From: UBA1731 sp963626295
Lineage (GTDB): Bacteria; Verrucomicrobiota; Kiritimatiellia; RFP12; UBA1067
DNA: 22,378 bases
Assembly (NCBI GenBank): GCA_963626295.1
Contig: CAVFWS010000017.1
Location: forward strand, 1-22,378
Direction of reading: 5' to 3'
Shown: one piece after another, positions 1 to 6,929 of the stretch
How the letters are laid out: the number at the start of each line of letters is the position of its first letter
How positions within the stretch are numbered: the first letter of the stretch is position 1
Program-made: the position numbers and the translations under genes
Notes under the pieces: model-generated
Databases searched by the model: none
Told to the model about the DNA's origin: nothing
What the model saw: the letters and a program-made list of their open reading frames with translations, nothing else

Positions 1-764
1 GGAAAGGCCCGATCAAGTGCACGTTCGGGGCCGGGCAGGGCTTCAGCTGGAAGTTCTTCTGGTCCGGCCGCGTGAACGCCGCGCCGGAGCCGATCCCGCA
101 GGGCTTCGACTGGGACATGTGGCTCGGTCCCGCGCCGTGGAAGCCGTACACGGCACACCGCGCCGGCACGTCCTTCCGCGGTTACTGGGACTACGATTCG
201 GGCGGGCTCGGCGACATGGCGCAGCACTATCTCGATCCGCTCCAGTACCTCCTCTGCAAGGACGACACGAGCCCGGTGAAGGTCGATTACGTCGGGCCGA
301 AGCAGCATCCCGAGGCGGTCGGCCGCTTCGACCGCATCACGCTCACGTATGCGGACGGCACGGAGGTTGTGCTTGACGGCGACGAGACGCTGAAGGGCGA
401 GCCTCTCCTGCGCGGCTCCAACGGCCTTTGCGTGTACCCGAAGGCGAAGGGCGGCAAGACGCTCCGCCTCGTGGACGCCGGCGGCAAGGAGCTGGACGCG
501 GAGAAGATACTCGCGGATCTCCCGAAGCCCGCCGCACAGCAGACGGACTTCATCGACAGCTGCAGGAACCGCAGGACGTTCGCGCTCAACGAGTCGAACG
601 GATTCCGCTCCTGCACCATGTTCAACCTCGGCATCGTGGCCGAACGGCTCGGGCGCGGGTTCCGGTTCGACCCCGAGACGCTGCACGCGGTCGACGATCC
701 CGCCGCAGAGCGGTTCCTCTACCAGACCATGCGCGAACCGTGGCGCAGGGAGATGTGGGGCTAA
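1..764 (+). CDS. Gfo/Idh/MocA-family oxidoreductase, C-terminal part (5' truncated)
   Basis: The frame is open from base 3 and ends with TAA at 762-764, so the N-terminal NAD(P)-binding Rossmann domain lies outside the window. What remains is the C-terminal alpha/beta domain of the Gfo/Idh/MocA family. The segment GFDWDMWLGPAPWKPY, then GYWDYDSGGLGDMAQHYLD with the family's GxLGDMxxH pattern, is typical of the large paralogue group in PVC bacteria. The His in that pattern (near base 223) is the usual active-site position. Members are NAD(P)-dependent sugar or glycoside oxidoreductases, and many are exported by the Tat pathway; a signal peptide cannot be assessed here. The next gene begins 21 bp downstream on the same strand and encodes a DUF1080 protein, so the two are likely co-transcribed and may work on the same glycosides. 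The family is certain; the substrate is unknown. Confidence 0.9.
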   Translation, partial: KGPIKCTFGAGQGFSWKFFWSGRVNAAPEPIPQGFDWDMWLGPAPWKPYTAHRAGTSFRGYWDYDSGGLGDMAQHYLDPLQYLLCKDDTSPVKVDYVGPKQHPEAVGRFDRITLTYADGTEVVLDGDETLKGEPLLRGSNGLCVYPKAKGGKTLRLVDAGGKELDAEKILADLPKPAAQQTDFIDSCRNRRTFALNESNGFRSCTMFNLGIVAERLGRGFRFDPETLHAVDDPAAERFLYQTMREPWRREMWG

Positions 765-785
765 GGCGTTCAAAAGGAAGGAGCG

Positions 786-2318
786 ATGAATACAATGAAG
801 AATCTTTTTTTCGTGACGGCCATGGCCGTTGTAATGTCCGTAGGCGCGGCTGACCCGAATCCGTTCGCGGACTATGGCGCAGCGATGAAGCCCAACAAGT
901 CCCATCCGATGGCGGTGGAGTGGCATGCCGCCAACCGCGATGCGATCGAGGCCGAGACCTCCGACGGCAAGCTCGCCTCGTTCGTCGAGAGCGCGGAGAA
1001 CGCGTCCGCCCTGCTCGCCAAGGTGAAGCCCGCGTACGCGACAGACCCGATGGTGGCGGCGCAGGTCGCCGCCGTGAGCCAGTACGTGATGCGGGCCGCC
1101 CCGTCGTGGTGGCAGTTCTGGTCTTGGTTCTCCGACACGCCCCGCGAGGTGTGGACGGCGGCCCTGCTCGATGCCGCCGCGAAGGGCGGCGACCAGTACC
1201 GCACGATGTTCTTCCTCGACCAGCTGCGCTGGTGCGGATTCGCCGAGCAGGCGTGTGCCGTGCGCAAGATCGGGAAGGGGTCGAAGGACTGTGCCGTAAG
1301 GCAGATGGCCGACATCGTGGCGACGGAGCTTTCTCCGGCGTCGGCCTGCAAGCCTTGCTGCAAGGCGCGTTGCTGTCCGTACGGAAGCTGGGCCCTCACC
1401 CTGCCGTTCGACACGATGAACGCCGGGCACCTGATACTCTCGAAGGGCGAGGACGGCAAGCCGAGCGCGCTTCTGCTGTGGCGCTGGGGCAGCCCGTTCA
1501 CGGTCGCGGGGGACGACCTGAAGGTCGGAAAGGGATGCGTGACGCTCACGTTCGGCAACCACAAGCCGAAGGATCTGCCCCAGGACAAGGGCGCGTGGAG
1601 GCGCGACCGCGTGGTGCTGAAGATCCGCGGAGACTGGGCCGCGTGCACGCTCCAGAAGGTGGACGGCAACGGCAAGCCCGTGGGCGAGGTCCAGACGTTC
1701 TCGGCGAAGCGCAATCCCCCGATCGTAGGGCCGGCGCCCGACCTCAAGGCCGCAGTGCGCGGCAAGCCGATAGACATCCTCGCCGGGACCATCGCCGACT
1801 TCGAGCTGATGGAACCCAAGAAGGCCAACGGCTGGTCTCTGAAGGACGGCGTTCTCTCCAACCGCATACAGCGCGACGCGAACGGCAAGTCGCTCCACAG
1901 GAACGGCAACCTGCGGACGAAGCGCGCCGACTTCTACGACTTCAACCTCAGGTACGACGTGCGCGTTCTGCCGGGCTGCAACTCCGGCGTGTATCTGCGC
2001 GGCATCTACGAGATACAGGTGATAGACAGCTACGGCAAGCCCGTTGACTGCCACAACATGGCCGCGTACTACGGGCGCGTCACGCCCCGCGTGGCGGCGG
2101 AGAAGAAGGCCGGAGAGTGGCAGACCGTCGACGTCACGCTCTACAGGCGACACCTTACGGTTGTGCTGAACGGGGTGACAATAATCGACAACGTTCCGGT
2201 CGTCGGAATCACCGGCGGCGCAATGACGGCGAACGAGTTCGTGTCCGGCCCGCTCTACATCCAGGGCGACCACTCCGACGCCGATTTCAGGAACATGATA
2301 CTCACGCCGCTCAAGTGA
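786..2318 (+). CDS. Secreted DUF1080 (3-keto-disaccharide hydrolase-like) protein
   Basis: A 510-residue protein. The N-terminus (MNTMKNLFFVTAMAVVMSVGAAD) is a signal peptide with likely cleavage after GAA, so it should act in the periplasm or at the envelope. A helical region of unknown function covers about residues 25-185, a Cys cluster (C188, C191, C192, C196, C197) follows, then a beta-rich segment at about 200-310. Residues 330-510 look like a DUF1080 concanavalin-like fold: WSLKDGVLSN, SGVYLRGIYEIQVIDSYG, and a closing GPLYIQGDHSDADFRNMIL. DUF1080 includes characterised 3-keto-disaccharide hydrolases, and its pairing with a Gfo/Idh/MocA enzyme just upstream supports a 3-keto-glycoside pathway (inference). 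GGAAGGAG at 776-783 lies only 2 nt from the ATG used here. Met4 (795) would give 11 nt, so the start may be three codons later. The stop codon lies inside a 10-bp hairpin. Confidence 0.85.
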   Translation: MNTMKNLFFVTAMAVVMSVGAADPNPFADYGAAMKPNKSHPMAVEWHAANRDAIEAETSDGKLASFVESAENASALLAKVKPAYATDPMVAAQVAAVSQYVMRAAPSWWQFWSWFSDTPREVWTAALLDAAAKGGDQYRTMFFLDQLRWCGFAEQACAVRKIGKGSKDCAVRQMADIVATELSPASACKPCCKARCCPYGSWALTLPFDTMNAGHLILSKGEDGKPSALLLWRWGSPFTVAGDDLKVGKGCVTLTFGNHKPKDLPQDKGAWRRDRVVLKIRGDWAACTLQKVDGNGKPVGEVQTFSAKRNPPIVGPAPDLKAAVRGKPIDILAGTIADFELMEPKKANGWSLKDGVLSNRIQRDANGKSLHRNGNLRTKRADFYDFNLRYDVRVLPGCNSGVYLRGIYEIQVIDSYGKPVDCHNMAAYYGRVTPRVAAEKKAGEWQTVDVTLYRRHLTVVLNGVTIIDNVPVVGITGGAMTANEFVSGPLYIQGDHSDADFRNMILTPLK

Positions 2319-2330
2319 CGGCGGCGTGAG
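2301..2330 (+). terminator. Perfect 10-bp stem-loop spanning the DUF1080 stop codon
   Basis: CTCACGCCGC (2301-2310) is exactly complementary to GCGGCGTGAG (2321-2330), with a 10-nt loop holding the TGA stop (2316-2318). No T-run follows, so it is not a classical intrinsic terminator. It could be a Rho-assisted or 3'-end-protecting hairpin. Confidence 0.5.
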
Positions 2331-2393
2331 ATTGAGATGCGGCGGCACAAAGAGCCTGTCGCAAATCAGGCGGAAGGTGAGGGGGAAAGTAAA

Positions 2394-2470
2394 TGGTCGG
2401 AGCGACGAGATTTGAACTCGTGACCTTTTGCACCCCAAGCAAACGCGCTACCAGACTGCGCTACGCCCCG
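2394..2470 (-). tRNA. tRNA-Pro, anticodon GGG, CCA encoded
   Basis: Read on the minus strand, the 77-nt sequence folds as a complete cloverleaf. The 7-bp acceptor stem CGGGGCG/CGCTCCG has one G-U pair. The D-arm is TAGCGCAGTCTGGTAGCGC. The anticodon stem TTTGC/GCAAA encloses the loop TTGGGGT with anticodon GGG, and the T-arm holds GAGTTCAAATCTC. The 3' CCA is encoded (plus-strand TGG at 2394-2396). It reads CCC and CCU proline codons. It stands alone, transcribed away from rhaA, with its own promoter at 2494-2522. Confidence 0.97.
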
Positions 2471-2493
2471 ACGGTCGGTCAAAAACGGCGCGG

Positions 2494-2522
2494 ATTATAC
2501 CAAAACGGCCCCGCTGGCGCAA
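2494..2522 (-). promoter_or_regulatory. Promoter of tRNA-Pro
   Basis: On the minus strand there is TTGCGC (2517-2522), a 17-bp spacer, then TATAAT (2494-2499), preceded by TTTTGG. Transcription would begin about 17 nt before the mature 5' end. The bases after the -10 are GC-rich (CCGCGCC), like the discriminators of stringently controlled stable-RNA promoters in other bacteria; that reading is inference. The octamer AAAACGGC (plus strand) flanks the -10 at 2482-2489 and 2502-2509. Confidence 0.7.
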
Positions 2523-2549
2523 GGGGCATTGGACTTTAAGGCAAACAAC

Positions 2550-2554
2550 AGGAG
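2550..2554 (+). promoter_or_regulatory. Ribosome binding site fixing the rhaA start
   Basis: AGGAG lies 10 nt before ATG 2565. An in-frame TTG at 2529 would add 12 residues (MDFKANNRRTTE) but has no Shine-Dalgarno sequence, and the extra residues do not resemble RhaA. Confidence 0.75.
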
Positions 2555-2564
2555 AACCACGGAA

Positions 2565-3803
2565 ATGAGTTACCAGGAAGCGAAAAGGAAATACGCCGTG
2601 CTCGGTGTCGATACCGAGAAGGCGATAGGCGCACTCCAGAAGGTTTCGATATCCATGCACTGCTGGCAGGGTGACGATGTCGGCGGGTTCGAGAATGCCG
2701 GCTCGCTCACGGGCGGCATCCAGACCACGGGCAACTATCCGGGCAAGGCCCGCACCCCGGAAGAGCTGATGGCAGACATTGACGAGGCGCTTTCGCTCAT
2801 CCCCGGCAAGCACCGCATAAACCTGCACGCGTGCTACGCGATATTCGAGGACGGCAAGAAGGTGGAGCGCAACAGGCTCGAGCCGAAGCACTTCAGGAAG
2901 TGGGTGGAGTTCGCGAAGAAGCGCGGCCTCGGCCTCGACTTCAACCCGACGTTCTTCTCGCACCCGCTCGCAGACGGGCTTACCCTCGCGAGCGAGGATC
3001 CGAGGGTGCGCAAGTTCTGGATCGAGCACGGCATCGCCTGCCTCAAGATCGCAGAGTACTTCGGCAAGGAGCTCGGCACCCCGTGCGCCGTCAACTTCTG
3101 GGTCCCGGACGGCTTCAAGGACGAGCCTTCGGACCGCTTCGGGCCGCGCAAGCGCCTCAAGGAGTCGTACGACAGGATCTTCAGGTACAAGTACAACAAG
3201 AAGTACTGCATCCCGACAATCGAGTCCAAGCTCTTCGGCATAGGCGTCGAGAGCTGCACCCCAGGCTCGCACGAGTTCTACATGTGCTACGCGATGAAGA
3301 ACAACATCCTTTGCCTTCTCGACACCGGGCACTTCCACATCTCCGAGAACGTCGCTGACAAGATCAGCACGCTGCTGCTCTTCTCCGGCAAGGTGGCGTT
3401 CCACGTGTCGCGTCCGGTCCGCTGGGACTCCGACCACGTGATCCGCCTTGACGATGCGGTCACCGCCTGCGCACACGAGATCGTCCGCAACGGCGTGGAG
3501 AACTTCATCATCGCGCTCGACTACTTCGACGCCTCCATCAACAGGATCGCGGCATGGGTGCTCGGGATGCGCAACATGCAGAAGGCGCTCCTCCAGGCGA
3601 TGCTCGAGCCGCAGGAGACCCTCAAGGCCCTGCAGGACGCCCGCCAGTACACCGAGCAGCTCGTCCTCCAGGAGGAGCTCAAGTGCTACCCGTGGCAGGA
3701 GGTGTGGAAGGAGTTCTGCGCGAGGGCGAAGCTCCCGGCGGACGAATGCTGGATGGCGGAGGTGCTCAAGTACGAGCGCGACGTGCTTTCCAGGCGTCAA
3801 TAG
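2565..3803 (+). CDS. rhaA: L-rhamnose isomerase
   Basis: This 412-residue protein aligns nearly end to end with E. coli RhaA (419 residues) as I remember it. It catalyses L-rhamnose to L-rhamnulose in the cytoplasm, the first step of rhamnose catabolism. Diagnostic segments in order are VSISMHCWQGDDVGGFE, GGIQTTGNYPGKAR, LGLDFNPTFFSHPLADG, ESKLFGIGVES, LLDTGHFHISENVADKIS, HVSRPVRWDSDH and LDYFDASINRIAAWVLG, which carry the metal-binding Glu, Asp and His residues of the family. ATG 2565 is preferred for its Shine-Dalgarno spacing. No rhaB, rhaD, transporter or regulator is visible nearby, and I saw no convincing promoter in the 94 bp between it and the tRNA gene. Codon use is strongly biased (AAG, CTC, ATC, AAC), suggesting high expression. 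The adjacent glycoside-processing genes suggest rhamnose from plant glycosides or pectin, which is inference. Confidence 0.97.
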   Translation: MSYQEAKRKYAVLGVDTEKAIGALQKVSISMHCWQGDDVGGFENAGSLTGGIQTTGNYPGKARTPEELMADIDEALSLIPGKHRINLHACYAIFEDGKKVERNRLEPKHFRKWVEFAKKRGLGLDFNPTFFSHPLADGLTLASEDPRVRKFWIEHGIACLKIAEYFGKELGTPCAVNFWVPDGFKDEPSDRFGPRKRLKESYDRIFRYKYNKKYCIPTIESKLFGIGVESCTPGSHEFYMCYAMKNNILCLLDTGHFHISENVADKISTLLLFSGKVAFHVSRPVRWDSDHVIRLDDAVTACAHEIVRNGVENFIIALDYFDASINRIAAWVLGMRNMQKALLQAMLEPQETLKALQDARQYTEQLVLQEELKCYPWQEVWKEFCARAKLPADECWMAEVLKYERDVLSRRQ

Positions 3804-3822
3804 GAGGCAATAAAATAACCAG

Positions 3823-3851
3823 TTGCGTTTAGCGACGCAAAATGAGATAAT
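3823..3851 (+). promoter_or_regulatory. Promoter of the prepilin-priA unit, with a dyad over the -35
   Basis: TTGCGT (3823-3828), a 17-bp spacer, then GATAAT (3846-3851), preceded by an extended-10 TGA. The -35 is one arm of a perfect 6-bp inverted repeat, TTGCGT-ttagcg-ACGCAA (3823-3840). This could be an operator or a weak hairpin ending the rhaA transcript. Confidence 0.6.
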
Positions 3852-3889
3852 CCCAACCAATCGAACCAAAAGAATCAGGAGATATTTAC

Positions 3890-4636
3890 ATGAAAAAGAA
3901 AAACGAAGGATTTACGCTCGTCGAGCTGCTTGTTGTAATCGGCATTCTCGGCATTCTCATGGGTGCGCTGTTCCCGGCGATCTCGTCCGCAATGATCAAG
4001 GCCAACCTTTCGGCCTGCGGCATGCGCGGCAGGAACCTGTTCGTGGCCATCACGTCGGCGAACACGGAGCGCGAGGCGCTCGGCCTTGGCAACGTGTGGC
4101 CGAAGACGCAGGCGGATGATGGGGCCGACACGACCACCGATCCGCTCTCGGGCGCGGTTTCCTCCGGTGCGGACTACTTCACCTACCTGTTCGACATGAC
4201 GAAGATCACGGATTCCACGCAGTGGAAGCCGTACGTCAGCGGCGTCGACCTCTCCGTGCTGAACGGCGCGGGCGTGCCCGCCATCCCGAACGGGGCTACG
4301 AGGATTGACGGCAAGAACCTGCTCTGGTGCGTGGCGGCGAACATAACCGACGAGATCTCCGACGTGTACCCCGTGCTCTTCTCCCGCAACATCCCCATCA
4401 GCGCGATGAAGACCTACGAGAAGACGTACGACGGCAGCTCCACCGAGGTCAAGATCGGGAAGAGCAACGGCGCCAAGTACGATACGCCGTTCTCCAACAA
4501 GGCCTTCGTGCTGATCCGGAAGAGCGGCGCGGTGATTACGCAGACGGCCAAGTACGCCCTCACGTCCGTCATGTTCAACAAGCAGCCGTACACGATCGAC
4601 GCCGATCCCGCGCCGCAGTTCCTCGACGTTGAATAG
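3890..4636 (+). CDS. Prepilin-like protein with N-terminal methylation motif
   Basis: 248 residues. A short basic leader (MKKKNEG) is followed by FTLVELLVVIGILGILMGALF, the type IV prepilin/type II pseudopilin signature with cleavage before Phe and Glu at +5. The hydrophobic helix, about residues 8-28, would both anchor the protein in the membrane and pack into a pilus-like fibre. The rest (30-248) is a soluble domain I cannot assign; it resembles the varied prepilin-like proteins abundant in PVC genomes. AGGAGA at 3877-3882 lies 7 nt before the ATG. No secretion ATPase, prepilin peptidase or other pilin gene is nearby, so it is an orphan here. priA starts 5 bp after its stop. Exported prepilin-like protein is a firm call; the actual role is unknown. 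Confidence 0.88.
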   Translation: MKKKNEGFTLVELLVVIGILGILMGALFPAISSAMIKANLSACGMRGRNLFVAITSANTEREALGLGNVWPKTQADDGADTTTDPLSGAVSSGADYFTYLFDMTKITDSTQWKPYVSGVDLSVLNGAGVPAIPNGATRIDGKNLLWCVAANITDEISDVYPVLFSRNIPISAMKTYEKTYDGSSTEVKIGKSNGAKYDTPFSNKAFVLIRKSGAVITQTAKYALTSVMFNKQPYTIDADPAPQFLDVE

Positions 4637-4641
4637 TTGAC

Positions 4642-6834
4642 GTGCTTGTAAAGGTCGCCATAGACCTTGCCCTCGACCGGCTCTTCACCTATGAAGTGCC
4701 GGTCGAATTGTCTGGTGGGATCCGGGTGGGGCAACTGCTGCGAGTGCCGTTCGGGCATCGCGAGGCGAGGGGCTTCGCCCTCTCCATCGAAAGTGGCGAC
4801 GGCGTCTCGCCGGCGTACAGGATCAGGCCGATCCTTGGCATTGCGGACGAGGCCCCGTTCTTCTCGCCCGAGATGCTCAGGCTCGTGAGGTGGATATCCT
4901 CGTACACCTGTTCGCCCATAGAGACGTGCCTAAGGGCGGCGGTGCCGGCCGCAGTGCTGAGGCCGAACGCGAAGCCGAAGGAGCGCCTGTTCGTCGAGCC
5001 GGTCGCTGGGGCGTCCGATGTCGGGCTCACGGCATACCAGCGCGAACTTCTCGGCAACATCGCGCGGGTCGGCGGCGGATGGATGCAGCAGCTCTGCCGC
5101 GAGTTCACCACGACGCCCGCGACCCTGCGCGCGCTTGCGTCGAAGGGCGTGGTGCGCATAGAGCCGCATGCGCAGCGGCGCGACCCGCTTGCGGGCCGCA
5201 CCGTCCTTGCGTCCAGGCCGCTCGCGCTGAACGACATGCAGCGCAAGGCACTGGAGGCGATAATCGGCGGCGGTGCGGCGGGCAGGCCGCCGCGACCGAC
5301 ACTGCTCCATGGCGTGACGGGGTCCGGCAAGACGGAGGTCTATCTCCAGGCGATCGCGCACGAGCTGGCGGAGGGGCGCGGCGCGATAGTGCTTGTGCCG
5401 GAGATATCGCTCACGCCGCAGACGGTGAGGCGGTTCGCCGGACGCTTCGGCGGCAAGGTGGCCGTCCTGCATTCGGCCCTTTCCGATGGCGAGCGGTACG
5501 ACGAGTGGCACCGCATCCGCACGGGCGAGGCCCGCGTGGTCGTCGGGCCGCGCAGCGCGGTGTTCGCGCCGGTGCGCGACCTGGGGCTGATAGTCGTGGA
5601 CGAGGAGCACGACGTGAGCTACAAGCAGGACGAGACGCCACGGTACAACGCCCGTGACGTCGCCGTGGTGAGGGGTTCGCTCGAAGGGTGCCGGGTCGTT
5701 CTCGGGTCCGCGACCCCGTCGCTCGAGACGTGGCTCAACGCCAAGCGGGGGAAGTACGGCCTCGCCTCTATGGCCTCCCGCGTCGCCGGGCATCCCATGC
5801 CGACAGTCCATCTCCTCAACCTTGCGGAGGAGTGCGAGGCGTACGCATCCGCCCCGATCTTCTCGAAGTTCCTGCTGGACGCCATCGCCGAGCGCATCCG
5901 TCGCGGCGAGCAGACGATCCTTTTCCTGAACAGGCGGGGCTATTCCCGCGTGTGCGAATGCAGGGGATGCGGATACGTGGCCACCTGTCCGAACTGCAGC
6001 GTAGCCTACACGTACCATTCCGTGGACAGCTGCCTCCGCTGCCACGTATGCGGCGCCTGGACACCGCCGCCGATGACGTGTCCGGACTGCGGCGGGCACG
6101 ATTTCTCCTATGTGGGCGTAGGCACCCAGCGGGCGGAGCAGGCCCTGCGCAAGTGCTTCCCGCACGCCCGCATACTCCGCATGGACGCCGATTCGACGTC
6201 CCGGAAGAACTCGCACGACGACATCCTCTCGAAGTTCCGGGCGCGCGAGGCAGACGTGCTCATCGGGACGCAGATGATAGCGAAGGGGCTGGATTTCCCG
6301 AACGTCACGCTGGTCGGGGTGCTGAACGCCGATGCGTCGCTCAACATGCCGGACTTCCGGGCGGCGGAGCGCACGTTCCAGCTCATCGCGCAGGTTTCGG
6401 GAAGGGCGGGGCGGGCCGAGAAGCCGGGCGAGGTGTTCATCCAGACGTTCCATCCGGACGAGTTCGTGATCCGTGCCGCCGCAGATGCGGACTTCATCAG
6501 GTTCGCCGACGCCGAGCTCAGGGACCGGGAGGCTGCGGGATTCCCCCCGTACACGAGGTTCGCAACGGCACTGTTCCGCGCCAGGGATTGCGCCTCGGCG
6601 CAGCGTTGGGCGGAATGCTACTCGAAGTCCCTCGCGAAGTGTCCGGGGCTGACCGTGACCGAGGCCGTCCCGCCCGCAATCGAGCGGGCGGACGGATGGT
6701 ACAGGTTCATGGTGCAGATAAGGTCGGCGACCTCCGGCGCCATATCCTCGGCCTGGCGCTGGATATCGAAGGCGCGTCCCGTGCCTAAGGACATTCGCGT
6801 CGCCATCGACATCGACGCCCTTAACGTGATGTAG
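4642..6834 (+). CDS. priA: Primosomal protein N' (PriA replication-restart helicase)
   Basis: The 730 residues match the full PriA architecture. The N-terminal DNA-binding domain begins VKVAIDLALDRLFTYEVP and contains RVPFGHREARGF. The helicase core has Walker A GVTGSGKTE (about 224-232) and a DEEH Walker B at 320-323. The Zn-binding insertion at 438-483 carries C440/C443, C449/C452, C467/C470 and C480/C483. The second RecA lobe has IGTQMIAKGLDFPNV and SGRAGRAEKPGEV. PriA recognises abandoned forks and reloads the replisome. The start is GTG 4642: an in-frame TGA lies just upstream at 4630 and no other nearby start fits. There is no Shine-Dalgarno sequence, so initiation may depend on ribosomes ending on the prepilin gene (TAG at 4634-4636). 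The usual GxGTE motif reads GVGTQ here. Confidence 0.97.
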   Translation: MLVKVAIDLALDRLFTYEVPVELSGGIRVGQLLRVPFGHREARGFALSIESGDGVSPAYRIRPILGIADEAPFFSPEMLRLVRWISSYTCSPIETCLRAAVPAAVLRPNAKPKERLFVEPVAGASDVGLTAYQRELLGNIARVGGGWMQQLCREFTTTPATLRALASKGVVRIEPHAQRRDPLAGRTVLASRPLALNDMQRKALEAIIGGGAAGRPPRPTLLHGVTGSGKTEVYLQAIAHELAEGRGAIVLVPEISLTPQTVRRFAGRFGGKVAVLHSALSDGERYDEWHRIRTGEARVVVGPRSAVFAPVRDLGLIVVDEEHDVSYKQDETPRYNARDVAVVRGSLEGCRVVLGSATPSLETWLNAKRGKYGLASMASRVAGHPMPTVHLLNLAEECEAYASAPIFSKFLLDAIAERIRRGEQTILFLNRRGYSRVCECRGCGYVATCPNCSVAYTYHSVDSCLRCHVCGAWTPPPMTCPDCGGHDFSYVGVGTQRAEQALRKCFPHARILRMDADSTSRKNSHDDILSKFRAREADVLIGTQMIAKGLDFPNVTLVGVLNADASLNMPDFRAAERTFQLIAQVSGRAGRAEKPGEVFIQTFHPDEFVIRAAADADFIRFADAELRDREAAGFPPYTRFATALFRARDCASAQRWAECYSKSLAKCPGLTVTEAVPPAIERADGWYRFMVQIRSATSGAISSAWRWISKARPVPKDIRVAIDIDALNVM

Positions 6835-6843
6835 CCGGAACGG

Positions 6844-6872
6844 TTGAATCGCAGTCGCCATTGTGGTACAAT
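6844..6872 (+). promoter_or_regulatory. Promoter of the NagB-like/aminotransferase operon
   Basis: TTGAAT (6844-6849), a spacer of exactly 17 bp, then TACAAT (6867-6872) in the context TTGTGGTACAAT. The predicted transcript start is near 6879, giving a 5' UTR of about 50 nt. Confidence 0.75.
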
Positions 6873-6886
6873 TGCGCACATATACA

Positions 6887-6904
6887 CGGAAGACGCCTCT
6901 TCCG
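6887..6904 (+). other. 5'-UTR stem-loop of the NagB-like operon
   Basis: CGGAAGA-cgcc-TCTTCCG is a perfect 7-bp stem with a 4-nt loop, about 8 nt after the predicted transcript start and 11 nt before the AAAGGGA ribosome-binding site (6916-6922). It may stabilise the mRNA or bind a regulator. No known riboswitch class was recognised. Confidence 0.55.
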
Positions 6905-6929
6905 CCAATAAAAAGAAAGGGATAGCTGA

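Noticed and set aside
872..1909. 345-codon minus-strand frame opposite the DUF1080 gene
   Set aside because: Shadow of the plus-strand gene; no ribosome-binding site and no recognisable domain.
2529..2564. TTG start for rhaA giving 12 extra residues
   Set aside because: No Shine-Dalgarno sequence, and the ATG at 2565 has AGGAG at 10 nt and fits the RhaA N-terminus.
6797..6818. GCGTCG...CGACGC inverted repeat near the priA 3' end as a terminator
   Set aside because: Lies within the coding sequence, has no T-run, and a normal promoter for the next gene follows.
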